Source: JABDQA01 sp963824415 (lineage in GTDB: Bacteria; Desulfobacterota; Desulfobulbia; Desulfobulbales; Desulfocapsaceae). Taken from it: DNA of 64,000 nucleotides. The position numbers and the translations under genes are program-made. Below, one piece after another: positions 17,606 through 25,961 of the stretch. The notes beneath the pieces are model-generated. The model saw only the letters and a program-made list of their open reading frames with translations, was not told the origin of the DNA and did not search any database. Position 1 is the stretch's first letter. Every line of letters starts with the position of its first letter. The stretch is from contig CAWGPM010000005.1 in assembly GCA_963824415.1 (NCBI GenBank), positions 434,001 to 498,000 of the forward strand. The letters run 5' to 3'.

Positions 17606-18004
17606 TCAACTTCTGTCCCAGAGTTTTTGGATTTTTTCTATCACATCGACCACATTCAACCTGAGGAAGCCAAGAGAGAGATCCCGGCCGAACATCGAAA
17701 TCAAGAGCAGTTCATCATCGATCTTACTGAAATGGATATTTGAATCCTGCCCTTTGTGGAAAAGCAGGGAAAATTCTTCTTCACCGACCAGTTTTGCCAT
17801 CGCGTCGACGGTGGCAAAATTACCAGCAGCAAGGGCTGCAAAGGAGTATACGTCATACTTGCTTTCCCCGTTATCCTTGGCGGTAATAATGTTTCCTGCC
17901 ATATCGATAATGATTACGCAATCAACACCCAACTTAATCAGTTTGTCAGTGAGGATCGTATCGATCTGCTCCAGCTGTTCCTGGCTGACAATTCCGTAAT
18001 TCAT
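17606..18004 (-). CDS. Roadblock/LC7 domain protein (MglB-like)
   Basis: This is a 132-residue single roadblock/LC7 domain, the family of MglB, the GTPase-activating partner of MglA. The pattern of a strand (CVIIIDMAGNII), a helix with FAALAAGNFATVDAMAKLVG and two further strands (FSLLFHKG, LLLISMF) is typical. ATG at 18004 is preferred because GGGG/GAAAAGGG lies just upstream. A longer frame up to 18157 has no matching site. It is the first gene of a three-gene minus-strand unit with the MglA-like GTPase and the acidic triple-repeat protein. Confidence 0.88.
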   Translation of the reverse strand: MNYGIVSQEQLEQIDTILTDKLIKLGVDCVIIIDMAGNIITAKDNGESKYDVYSFAALAAGNFATVDAMAKLVGEEEFSLLFHKGQDSNIHFSKIDDELLLISMFGRDLSLGFLRLNVVDVIEKIQKLWDRS

Positions 18005-18480
18005 ACCCTTTTCCCCATTTTGAATTTTGGTGAATCTGCTCGTTGAATATAAATGGACTTGAAATCTGTTTATCAGCTCACTAACGCTTGACTGCATACG
18101 GCAGTAGGATGGTAACCTGCCAAGATGCCGGCTCCGGTGTCGTATTGAGACGGGCAAAAATCTTTGGAACGGTCTGTTTTACTGGTGACGATACAACTCA
18201 CCGTTATGTCTTACCATACTACTATACGATAGTTTTTTTTTGAGTTGAAGGAGTTTTTTATTTTTTTTAATAAAAATCAGAGGCATAAAGTGTTCCCGCT
18301 AAACGTATCTGACACCCCAGGCGCTGCTGGACAGGCGCCGTATAATTTGCCAGCGCACCTCTCTGGACCGGGTTGTTGGCGCTTTTCTGCCAGGCTCTTC
18401 CATAAGGTAGCCAAGAAAACAAATAGCCGTTGCAGACCCAACCGTTATCTGCTATGAAACCTGCCTGGAGGACCAGCCGG
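18005..18480. other. Divergent intergenic region without a gene
   Basis: This 476-bp interval separates the minus-strand roadblock operon from plus-strand tatD and should carry promoters for both. I see no convincing gene, tRNA or consensus promoter. Visible features are a short palindrome ACTATACGATAGT (18221-18233) followed by nine T residues, too weak for a confident terminator, and AT-rich tracts at 18231-18290. Confidence 0.5.
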
Positions 18481-19303
18481 GTGAACATTGCAAACAAGCC
18501 GATACCAGCACTGAGCAGCACCCATGCCTTGATTGACAGTCATTGTCATCTCGATATGAATGAATACCGCGATGATCTTGATCTGGTGCTTGAGCGCGCT
18601 GCCACCCATGGTGTGAAAGGGGTGGTTACCATCGGTATCGACCTGGCCAGTTCTCAGGCCGCCGTTGCCATTGCCAAAAATTACCGATGGGGTCAGAGCA
18701 ACGATTGGCATCCATCCCCATGACGCTGGAAAATCAACCAGACGGGATCTGGAAGATTTGGCTGAACTTGCCGCGGAACCCGAAGTGGTCGCCTATGGCG
18801 AGATCGGTCTTGATTATGTTAAACAATACAGCGATGTTGATGTCCAGCAAGCCCTTTTTCTTGAACAGCTCAATCTGGCCAAAGAGCTGCAATTGCCGGT
18901 TGTCATCCACGACCGGGAAGCGCATGAAGATTGTCTGAAATATATCCGAGCAGCCGGGCCATTTGAGCACGGTGGGATCATGCACTGCTTCTCCGGTGAT
19001 ATGGAGTATGCACGAAAACTGATGGATTGTAATTTTCATATCTCAATTCCTGGCGTCATCACCTACAAAAAAGCCGATCAAATGCAGGCTGTTGCCAAGC
19101 AGGTGCCGCTGGAACGGCTGCTGGTTGAAACGGATGGGCCGTTTCTGGCACCGGTTCCCTATCGCGGCAAACGCAACGAACCGCTTTTTACCCTTTACAC
19201 GGCCCAGGCAATTGCCGATATTAGACAGACCAGCCTTGAAGAAATTGCTGCAAGCACGACAAAAAATTGTTGCGAGCTGTTCAACTACAAGTTCAACCGC
19301 TGA
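18481..19303 (+). pseudogene. tatD: TatD-family metal-dependent hydrolase, broken by a frameshift
   Basis: TatD proteins are TIM-barrel metal-dependent hydrolases and DNases. The N-terminal part has the metal motif DSHCHLD. The C-terminal part has GIHPHD, GEIGLDY, VIHDREAHED, HCFSG and ETDGPFLAPVPYRGKRNEP. These are in two reading frames. The first ends shortly after AIAKNY, and homology continues one base later at DGVRATIGIHPHD, so there is a single extra base near 18682-18686 (tacc/gat). GTG at 18481, about 11 nt after GGAGG, is the likely start, and an upstream ATG at 18454 is possible. If the indel is a sequencing error the gene is an intact protein of about 274 residues. Confidence 0.88.
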
Positions 19304-19314
19304 ATCTGATTTTT

Positions 19315-20031
19315 ATGCTGCATACCAATCTTGCAAGAGTCAGATCAACCATTCAAGAAGTTGCTGAAAAATGCGGCAGAGATCCTTCCACTATCAAACT
19401 GGTTGCCGTTTCAAAGCGCTTCCCGGTGGAGGTTATGCTGGAAGCCCTTGCCGCCGGACAGACGCTTTTTGGGGAGAACTATATCCAGGAGGCCATCCAG
19501 AAAAAGGCTGAACTGGTCAACGCAGGCGAGCCAGCAGGCGGTGCGAAAATACACTTCATCGGCCACCTGCAAAGCAACAAGGCCAGATCCGCGGTGGAAA
19601 CCTGCGATATGATCGAGACCGTTGACCGACGCAAAATCGCCTCGGAATTGAACAAGCATCTCGAACGCGCGGGTCGAACCATGGATATTCTTGTCCAGGT
19701 AAATATCGGCCGGGATTCAAATAAGTCCGGGGTTCTACCCGAGCATATCGATGAATTGATTCTACATATCCGACAACTTTCGCAGCTCAAGCTCAAGGGG
19801 CTGATGACCATGCCGCCTTTTACCGAGGAGGCCGAACAGGCCCGTCCGTTTTTCAAACAATTGCGGAATTTGTCCCTACAGCTTCAAGAGAAGGGACTGC
19901 TTGACCCAGATCAGCCCACAGAGCTTTCAATGGGCATGTCCCACGACTTTCATATAGCCATCGAAGAAGGCGCAACCTTGATCAGGGTCGGAACCGCGAT
20001 TTTTGGCCATCGGCCTGTTCAAAACATTTGA
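19315..20031 (+). CDS. yggS: YggS-family PLP homeostasis protein
   Basis: This cytoplasmic pyridoxal-phosphate-binding TIM-barrel protein (YggS/PROSC family) buffers PLP and influences amino acid homeostasis. It is not known as an enzyme. The 238-residue protein carries the PLP-lysine segment KLVAVSKRFP, the GENYIQEA segment, HFIGHLQSNKAR, and near the end LSMGMSHDFHIAIEEGATLIRVGTAIFG, all family hallmarks. ATG at 19315 is chosen because it begins the conserved N-terminus (LHTNLARVRSTI). It follows the tatD stop by 11 bp and precedes ugd by 18 bp. Confidence 0.93.
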   Translation: MLHTNLARVRSTIQEVAEKCGRDPSTIKLVAVSKRFPVEVMLEALAAGQTLFGENYIQEAIQKKAELVNAGEPAGGAKIHFIGHLQSNKARSAVETCDMIETVDRRKIASELNKHLERAGRTMDILVQVNIGRDSNKSGVLPEHIDELILHIRQLSQLKLKGLMTMPPFTEEAEQARPFFKQLRNLSLQLQEKGLLDPDQPTELSMGMSHDFHIAIEEGATLIRVGTAIFGHRPVQNI

Positions 20032-20049
20032 CAACAATTAGGAAGTAAA

Positions 20050-21360
20050 ATGAAAATTACCATGATTGGTACCGGCTATGTCGGCCTGGTAACAGGAACC
20101 TGTTTTGCCGAATTCGGCCACCATGTGACCTGCGTCGATAAGCTCGGCGAAAAAATCGACAAACTCAACCAGGGCCTTATTCCCATCTACGAACCTGGAC
20201 TCGACGCGCTGGTGTCCAAGAATACAAGAGAGGGACGGCTCCGCTTCACTACCGAATTAGCCGATTCGGTCGGATCCGCCGAAGCGGTGTTCATCGCGGT
20301 GGGAACACCCAGCAGCAGACGCGGAGACGGTTATGCCGATCTGAGTTATATTTATGATGCGACCCGGGAGGTTGCCGTCCATCTTCAGGGCTACACGGTG
20401 ATCGTCGATAAAAGCACCGTGCCGGTGGGCACGGCCCGGCAGGTCGCCAGAATAGTGAAAGAAGTCAATCCCGAAGCTGAATTCGATGTTGCATCGAATC
20501 CGGAATTTCTGCGTGAAGGGGCGGCGATAACCGATTTCATGCGTCCCGACCGGGTGGTCATCGGGGTCGAATCTGACCGAGCAGAAGCAGTGCTGCGAGC
20601 CATTTATCAACCGCTTTTTCTGCAGGAAACCCCAATTGTCAAAACTGGGATCGAGACTGCAGAACTTACCAAATATGCCGCCAACGCCTTTCTTGCCGCC
20701 AAAATCAGTTTTATCAATGAGATTGCCCTGCTCTGCGATGCAATCGGTGCCGATGTGGTGGCTCTGGCCAAAGGAATCGGCATGGATGGCAGAATAGGAG
20801 GCAAATTTCTGCATCCGGGCCCGGGCTACGGCGGCTCATGTTTTCCCAAAGATACTATGGCGTTGATGCGTATCGCCCAGGAAAACGGGGAGAGCCTGCG
20901 GGTTGTCGAGGCGGCCATCGAGGCCAATGGCGCACAGAAAGCAAAGATGGTAAAGAAAATCCGTGACTTACTGGGCGGCTCTGAGGCCGGTAAAACCATT
21001 GCGGTGCTGGGTTTGACCTTCAAACCCGAGACCGACGACATGCGGGACAGCCCTGCCATAACGATCATTCCGGCACTGATAGAAAAAGGAGCCATTGTCC
21101 GGGCCCACGACCCACAGGGAATCGCAGAGGCCCGCAACTTGCTTCCCGATTCGATCATCTATACCGAGAACTCCTACGAAGCCTGTAAAGGTGCCGATGC
21201 GGTCGTGCTGATGACCGAATGGAATCAATACCGTGCGCTGGATCTCGAGCGGCTGGGGACGGTCATGAAGCAGCGGATTTTTATCGATCTGCGCAACGTG
21301 TACCAACCGGACCTGGTCAAGGAGAAAGGGTTTGTCTATGCAGGAGTCGGGCGCTCCTAG
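20050..21360 (+). CDS. ugd: UDP-glucose 6-dehydrogenase
   Basis: Ugd oxidises UDP-glucose to UDP-glucuronate with two NAD+, supplying acidic sugars for polysaccharide or LPS. The 436-residue protein has the N-terminal NAD motif GTGYVGLVTG, the central FLREGAAITDF segment and the catalytic cysteine in GPGYGGSCFPKD. The C-terminal UDP-binding domain contains LGLTFKPETDDMRDSP. AGGAAG precedes the ATG. It is the end of the tatD-yggS-ugd run, closed by a strong hairpin. Confidence 0.95.
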   Translation: MKITMIGTGYVGLVTGTCFAEFGHHVTCVDKLGEKIDKLNQGLIPIYEPGLDALVSKNTREGRLRFTTELADSVGSAEAVFIAVGTPSSRRGDGYADLSYIYDATREVAVHLQGYTVIVDKSTVPVGTARQVARIVKEVNPEAEFDVASNPEFLREGAAITDFMRPDRVVIGVESDRAEAVLRAIYQPLFLQETPIVKTGIETAELTKYAANAFLAAKISFINEIALLCDAIGADVVALAKGIGMDGRIGGKFLHPGPGYGGSCFPKDTMALMRIAQENGESLRVVEAAIEANGAQKAKMVKKIRDLLGGSEAGKTIAVLGLTFKPETDDMRDSPAITIIPALIEKGAIVRAHDPQGIAEARNLLPDSIIYTENSYEACKGADAVVLMTEWNQYRALDLERLGTVMKQRIFIDLRNVYQPDLVKEKGFVYAGVGRS

Positions 21361-21382
21361 CTGATGGCCGCTGCGCTAATAA

Positions 21383-21417
21383 AAAATCCCCGGTACGACG
21401 CACGCACCGGGGATTTT
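21383..21417. terminator. Bidirectional intrinsic terminator between ugd and the PxxKW gene
   Basis: AAAATCCCCGGT (21383-21394) and ACCGGGGATTTT (21406-21417) form a perfect 12-bp stem with an 11-nt loop. T residues follow it on the plus strand and A residues precede it, so it can stop both ugd and the convergent gene at 21447-21689. Confidence 0.85.
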
Positions 21418-21446
21418 AATATTTATTGAGAGATTGTCTAAAAGGG

Positions 21447-21689
21447 CTAGCTCTTTCTTTTCGAAGCCCGCTTGGAGGCCTTCAAAGGATTGATGCGTAC
21501 TGTGGCCACTTGTATCTCGGGCTTCTGGTGAGTGGCAAAGTTGCAGATTCCAAGCTTCCATTTGGCTTCCGGGTTCACGAATGTTTTGCAGTACTTCGCA
21601 CCCGCCTCCTCGACAATCCTCTCACATCCCTCACATTTATCCACAATCGGCTTAAACGTTCCGCTGTAGCTCTCTGCTGCTTCCGGCAT
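21447..21689 (-). CDS. PxxKW-family cysteine-rich protein
   Basis: This small 80-residue protein has two CxxC-like cysteine groups (CEGC at 19-22, then C34 and C49) and the diagnostic NPEAKWKLGICNFATH segment near 39-54. It matches the family named for its PxxKW motif, common in sulfate-reducing Desulfobacterota and of unknown function. The cysteines suggest metal binding. The C-terminus is very basic (KASKRASKRKS). GGAGGATGTC precedes the ATG. It is a single-gene unit on the minus strand. Confidence 0.85.
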   Translation of the reverse strand: MPEAAESYSGTFKPIVDKCEGCERIVEEAGAKYCKTFVNPEAKWKLGICNFATHQKPEIQVATVRINPLKASKRASKRKS

Positions 21690-22064
21690 GACATCCTCCA
21701 GATCAAATTTCCAGTAACTATTTATTTAAGTAAAGCCTGAGAAAACATGTCCCTTCGTGGCTAAAAAGCCATTTGAAGTAACTTCTAATGTTAACAAGTA
21801 TTGCTGAGATCATCAATCTTATTATTTTCTCAGGGGTAAAGCTTGCCTGTTATCCTACTCAAAAGAAAAAAACACAAGAAAATACCATTTCCATTAAATT
21901 TCAATAATTTACTTTATTGGGCGATATAAATGATTTTTCTTTGCAACGCTCCCTTGTATTATCCAACCTCATGGAATATAATAGGATTTGTGATAATTTA
22001 GCCATGCAGCTATGATCATGTTCTCAGTGTGCTGAAATAATATCTTGATTTTCTGGAGATCACT
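21690..22064. other. AT-rich intergenic region upstream of pilC
   Basis: The 375-bp interval has no plausible gene. It holds the pilC promoter (21954-21982), a small hairpin TGGCT/AGCCA at about 21758-21771 and a spaced 10-bp inverted repeat, CCTGAGAAAA (21736-21745) with TTTTCTCAGG (21825-21834), that could be the ends of a short decayed element. Confidence 0.5.
21954..21982 (+). promoter_or_regulatory. Sigma-70 promoter for pilC
   Basis: TTGTAT (21954-21959) and a perfect TATAAT (21977-21982) are separated by 17 nt in an AT-rich region, 82 nt before the pilC start. Confidence 0.65.
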
Positions 22065-23270
22065 ATGCCTGTCTATGTTTGGAAAGGTAGGAACCAATAC
22101 GGAGAAAAAAGAAAAGGCGAGGTGGAGGCACCTGACCAGGCAGCAGCTCTGGCCCACGTCAAACGGATGCGCATCACCGATCCGGTTGTCAAAGAAAAGC
22201 CCAAAGACCTTTTAGCAAGTATTCCTTTTTTTCAACCCCGGGTAACCGATAAGGATGTGGTTGTCTTCACCAGGCAGCTGGCCACCATGATCGATGCCGG
22301 TCTGCCGCTGGTGCAATGTCTGGAGATCCTCAGCAGGCAGCAGGAAAATGTAACCTTTAAACGGACCATTGCGGCAATCCAGGAGGACGTTGAAGCGGGT
22401 ACGACCTTTGCCGATGCCATGCGCAAGCATCCCAAGGCTTTTGACAGCCTCTACTCCAATATGATCGAGGCGGGTGAGACCGGCGGTATTCTGGACACCA
22501 TTTTAAACCGTTTGGCCATATTCATGGAAAAGACCATGGCCCTGAAAAAGAAGGTCAAGGGCGCCATGACCTACCCGGCAATCTGTCTGGCTATCTCAAT
22601 ATTGATCCTGGTTGTCATCCTGGTCTTCGTCATCCCGGTTTTTCAGGAAATGTTCTCCCAGATGGACGCAGCGTTGCCGATCCCGACCCAGATCGTCGTA
22701 GCCATGAGCAATGCCTTCAAAGAACACCTGCTTTGGATAATCCTGCCCATTGTTGCGCTGATGTATATTTTTAAAAAGGTATACAGCACAGAGAAAGGCC
22801 GCTACCGTATTGACCAGATGTTTCTGCGATTGCCGGTGGTCGGTATCCTGATCAGAAAAGTTGCGGTCGCCAAATTCACCCGCACCTTGAGCACCATGCT
22901 GCAGAGTGGTGTGCCAATCCTCGAGGCTTTGCAGGTCGTGGCCAAAACCGCAGGCAATAAGGTCATTGAACTGGCGGTATTCCGCACCGCAGACGCCATT
23001 GCCGAGGGTCGCCCAATGGCCGAACCGCTGGCCGAGAGCGGGGTGTTTCCCAACATGGTCGTGCAGATGATCAATGTTGGTGAATCGGTCGGTGCGCTGG
23101 ATACGATGCTTGAGAAAATCGCCGATTTCTATGATGAAGAAGTCGATCAGGCCGTATCCAACCTGACCGCGATGATCGAGCCGTTTATGATGGTCTTTTT
23201 AGGCGGCATGATCGGTACGCTGGTCGTTGCGATGTACTTGCCGATCTTCGAGATGGCTGGCCATGTTTAA
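22065..23270 (+). CDS. pilC: Type IV pilus assembly inner-membrane protein PilC (GspF family)
   Basis: PilC is the inner-membrane platform of type IV pilus machines, contacting the PilB/PilT motor ATPases. The 401-residue protein starts with the YVWKGRNQYGEKRKGEVEA segment. It has two T2SSF domains (about 69-192 and 272-394) and three transmembrane helices near 170-200, 220-240 and 375-395. The conserved GETGG and GE[ST]VG turns are present. GGAG precedes the ATG. It stands alone here without pilB, pilT or pilin genes. A GspF role in a type II secretion system cannot be fully excluded. Confidence 0.92.
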   Translation: MPVYVWKGRNQYGEKRKGEVEAPDQAAALAHVKRMRITDPVVKEKPKDLLASIPFFQPRVTDKDVVVFTRQLATMIDAGLPLVQCLEILSRQQENVTFKRTIAAIQEDVEAGTTFADAMRKHPKAFDSLYSNMIEAGETGGILDTILNRLAIFMEKTMALKKKVKGAMTYPAICLAISILILVVILVFVIPVFQEMFSQMDAALPIPTQIVVAMSNAFKEHLLWIILPIVALMYIFKKVYSTEKGRYRIDQMFLRLPVVGILIRKVAVAKFTRTLSTMLQSGVPILEALQVVAKTAGNKVIELAVFRTADAIAEGRPMAEPLAESGVFPNMVVQMINVGESVGALDTMLEKIADFYDEEVDQAVSNLTAMIEPFMMVFLGGMIGTLVVAMYLPIFEMAGHV

Positions 23271-23314
23271 TCCAGGAAGCAAAACCATTTTACAAAAATA
23301 ATCACCTGATACTA

Positions 23315-23342
23315 TTGACTTTATTTGCTACGCGTTTAAAAT
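23315..23342 (+). promoter_or_regulatory. Sigma-70 promoter for the IHF-like gene
   Basis: TTGACT (23315-23320) and TAAAAT (23337-23342), separated by 16 nt, lie 48 nt upstream of the ATG at 23390. Confidence 0.55.
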
Positions 23343-23389
23343 CTACTAGTAATGCAACCAATGAAGAGAATCTAGCCCGGGAGGAAACC

Positions 23390-23677
23390 ATGACTCTGAC
23401 AAAAGCTGATCTCGTACAACAGGTATACAAAAATCATGAAGGACTGACTAAAGCGCAGGCTACTGCTTCCGTTGAGGCTTTTTTGCGGCTCTCAAAACAG
23501 TCATTGATCGGTGGCTCTGATCTGTTGCTCAGCGGTTTTGGTAAATTCAACGTCAAAGATAAAAATGCCCGACGTGGACGTAACCCGCAAACCGGAGAAG
23601 AGTTGACGCTCGACGCCCGCCGGGTGGTGACCTTTAAGCCTTCGGGGATTCTCAGGGAAAAGATCAACAAGGCATAA
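23390..23677 (+). CDS. ihfA: Integration host factor alpha-like / HU-family DNA-binding protein
   Basis: This 95-residue DNA-bending protein starts with LTKADLVQQVY and has the flexible arm RRGRNPQTGEEL that inserts into the minor groove with its conserved proline. The GFGKFNVKDKNARRGRNP layout and the C-terminal VVTFKPSGILREKIN point to IHF alpha rather than HU. ATG at 23390 follows GGGAGGAAACC, a strong ribosome-binding site. A longer in-frame extension upstream overlaps the promoter and is rejected. A terminator follows at once, so it is monocistronic. Confidence 0.9.
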   Translation: MTLTKADLVQQVYKNHEGLTKAQATASVEAFLRLSKQSLIGGSDLLLSGFGKFNVKDKNARRGRNPQTGEELTLDARRVVTFKPSGILREKINKA

Positions 23678-23720
23678 AGCTATTTACGTCATTTTTTTAT
23701 TTTCTTTACGAAACAAATTC

Positions 23721-23755
23721 AAGCTGTCTTCCGCTCTGTGGAAGGCAGCTTTTTA
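23721..23755 (+). terminator. Intrinsic terminator after the IHF-like gene
   Basis: AAGCTGTCTTCC (23721-23732) pairs with GGAAGGCAGCTT (23740-23751), 12 positions with one G-U pair and a 7-nt loop, and a T-rich run follows. Confidence 0.8.
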
Positions 23756-23813
23756 ATTTTGCACCGCTGTCCTGTGCAACCCGAGTCTGTTGCTAATTTC
23801 CCGGCTCCAAGTC

Positions 23814-24758
23814 ATGCACTATCTTCGATTTGAAAATATTCCGTTTGAAGCAATATCCGAGAAATTCCCGTGGAGCCTGCACCAGGACCTGCCGGACAGG
23901 TTGCCCAATGCGCTCATCAGATCCATAACGCAGCACGGCATCCTCCACCCCCCGATAGCACGCCGGATTAATCAAAACACATTTGAGATCGTCTGCGGTG
24001 CCAGGCGCATGCGGATTCTGCAAAAGATCGATGCCGGTGCTGAGGTAGGCTGCCTGCTTGTTGACAGTGCTTTAAAAACGTTCGACCTGCTGCAGATTAT
24101 TGTAACTGATGAGCTTACAGGTGGACCACTGACGGATATCGAGATAGCCCGATTTATCCGGCTCTGTAAGACCTGGTGTCCCGTGCAGGCGGAAAAAATC
24201 ATCGGATCAGCCACTGGTGTCTCAGGCGACAGCAGGTGTGCCCGGTATCTGGCACTGCTTGATCTAGAGCCCCCCGTCAGAGAAGCGGTGCACCGGGGAC
24301 TGGTTTCGCCTCAGGTTGCATCCTCTCTGGCCAGCATGTCCCCATCCGATCGCCTTTATCTGACGGATTTGTTTGCCAGGCTGTCACTGAACAAAAATAA
24401 ACAGCGCCGCCTAATCGACCTGGCTCAGATCGTCGCTGCTGCAGGCAATTGTTCCCTTAAAACGCTGTTTACAAGAGATTATCCCGAACTTAAGCAGCCA
24501 AGTCTGGACAATATCCCGCAGACAGCCAACCGCCTGCTGCAGGATCTCTACGAGCGCAGTCACCCGCTTTCCAGTGCAACGCAGAAACAGTTTTTAAAAC
24601 AAAGCGCAGCACTTAACCTGCCGCGCAACTGCTCGTTGTCTCACAGTCCCGCTTTTGAGCAGGAATGGGTGCGCCTGAGTATTGAGTTTGGCCAATTCGA
24701 TGATTGTGCTGAAACCTGGGAAAAAATAAAGGTGCACTTGCAGCACAAAAACAGATAG
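23814..24758 (+). CDS. ParB/Spo0J N-terminal domain-like protein
   Basis: This 314-residue protein is related to ParB-type nuclease/CTPase domains. An N-terminal section has LIRSITQHGILHPPIARR followed by FEIVCGARRMRIL. GARR at 62-65 corresponds to the ParB GERR box. The helical middle (about 100-200) could be the DNA-binding part, but I see no clear helix-turn-helix match. No parA is next to it and the remainder is divergent, so it is probably not the chromosomal segregation ParB. ATG at 23814 is more likely than an in-frame TTG at 23790. Function unknown. Confidence 0.75.
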   Translation: MHYLRFENIPFEAISEKFPWSLHQDLPDRLPNALIRSITQHGILHPPIARRINQNTFEIVCGARRMRILQKIDAGAEVGCLLVDSALKTFDLLQIIVTDELTGGPLTDIEIARFIRLCKTWCPVQAEKIIGSATGVSGDSRCARYLALLDLEPPVREAVHRGLVSPQVASSLASMSPSDRLYLTDLFARLSLNKNKQRRLIDLAQIVAAAGNCSLKTLFTRDYPELKQPSLDNIPQTANRLLQDLYERSHPLSSATQKQFLKQSAALNLPRNCSLSHSPAFEQEWVRLSIEFGQFDDCAETWEKIKVHLQHKNR

Positions 24759-24821
24759 ACCCGCTGATTCAACGGGCTGGAAGAACGTGGACGCCCTTAG
24801 AGTCAGCCTGTTTGATCCGGG

Positions 24822-25940
24822 CTATCTGCCCGGATAGGAAACATCACCGCAGACCATCATATCGTCACCGCAGCGCCGATAGCTGACATTTTCGAGCCTG
24901 ACGGCCTGGGACGCATCGCCTTGCATCTGATGACCGGAAGTGACACTGATGCCATTATCACCTGCGAATATTGGTGCAAAAAAGAGCTGCACTTGATCGA
25001 CCAGGCCCGCATTGAGCAGAGAGCCGTGCAGCGCAGCCCCGCCCTCGACCAGCAGTGAGGTGATCTGCCTGGCGCCCAGCGTGCTCAGCACTGCCGCCAG
25101 ATCAAGTCGGCCATCCTGTGCGGTCGCTACCCTGAACACTGAGGCTCCTGAATCCTCAAGCCTAGCTGCTTTCTTGAAATCAGCCGAAGCCGAGCAGAAT
25201 ATCCAGGTTGCAGCCGCCGAGGACTGAGTCAGAACCCGGGCGTCTTCAGCGATGCGCAGTGAGGTGTCGACAATGATGCGCACCGGGTCATGGCCTTTTC
25301 TTCCGGCAATCCTGGTGGTCAATGATGGATTATCTATTTCGATTGTGCCGATTCCAACCATTATACCATCGCTGCGGTTGCGCAGCCGGTGAACGAAGTT
25401 TTCAGACCCGGGACCGGTTATCCGGTCACCGACCCCTTTTCTCAAGGTGATCCGGCCGTCCAGCGTCAGACCGGCCTTCATGATCACCAAAGGACGGCCG
25501 CTGGTGATGAGTTGTATAAAGGGGCGATTCAGATCACGACATTCTTTTTCGAGCAGTCCTTGTGTCACTGCGATTCCCTGCTCACGCAGATAAGATACCC
25601 CGCCGCCGTCCACCAGCGGATTGGGATCGAGCATGCCGATGATGACTTTCTTGATTCCCGCAGCCGCTACGGCAGGGCTGCAGGGAGGTGTGCGTCCGTG
25701 ATGGCTGCACGGCTCCAGAGTGACATACATGGTCGCCCCCCGGGCCGCTGCCCCTGCCTGCCGCAGCGCATGAATCTCCGCATGGGGGGTGCCCGCTTTT
25801 TTATGGTATCCTCGGCCAACAATCTGATTATCCTTTACGATAACCGCACCGACGCAGGGGTTGGGCGACGTAAGCCCACGTCCCTTTCTGGCTTCTGTGA
25901 GCGCCTGGCGCATAAAGGCGGTATCTTTATCGTCAAACAT
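24822..25940 (-). CDS. ribD: Bifunctional riboflavin deaminase/reductase RibD
   Basis: RibD carries out deamination and then side-chain reduction of the GTP-derived pyrimidine in riboflavin synthesis. The 372-residue protein has an N-terminal zinc deaminase domain with HAE (HAEIHAL) and PCSHHGRTPPC, and a C-terminal NADPH reductase domain (from about 150) containing LTLDGRI and LLVEGGAALHGSLL. It lies 21 bp downstream of nrdR on the same strand, a pairing common in Proteobacteria. An 8-bp hairpin overlaps the stop codon (24815-24835) but lacks a U tract. Confidence 0.95.
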   Translation of the reverse strand: MFDDKDTAFMRQALTEARKGRGLTSPNPCVGAVIVKDNQIVGRGYHKKAGTPHAEIHALRQAGAAARGATMYVTLEPCSHHGRTPPCSPAVAAAGIKKVIIGMLDPNPLVDGGGVSYLREQGIAVTQGLLEKECRDLNRPFIQLITSGRPLVIMKAGLTLDGRITLRKGVGDRITGPGSENFVHRLRNRSDGIMVGIGTIEIDNPSLTTRIAGRKGHDPVRIIVDTSLRIAEDARVLTQSSAAATWIFCSASADFKKAARLEDSGASVFRVATAQDGRLDLAAVLSTLGARQITSLLVEGGAALHGSLLNAGLVDQVQLFFAPIFAGDNGISVTSGHQMQGDASQAVRLENVSYRRCGDDMMVCGDVSYPGR

Positions 25941-25961
25941 CGAAGATCTTCTCAGAGATAG

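Noticed and set aside
18221..18240. Hairpin ACTAT-ACG-ATAGT followed by nine T residues
   Set aside because: A 5-bp AT-rich stem is too weak, and it does not follow a plus-strand gene.
24815..24835. 8-bp hairpin ATCCGGGC/GCCCGGAT at the ribD stop codon as a terminator
   Set aside because: No U tract follows on the minus strand, so terminator function is not supported.
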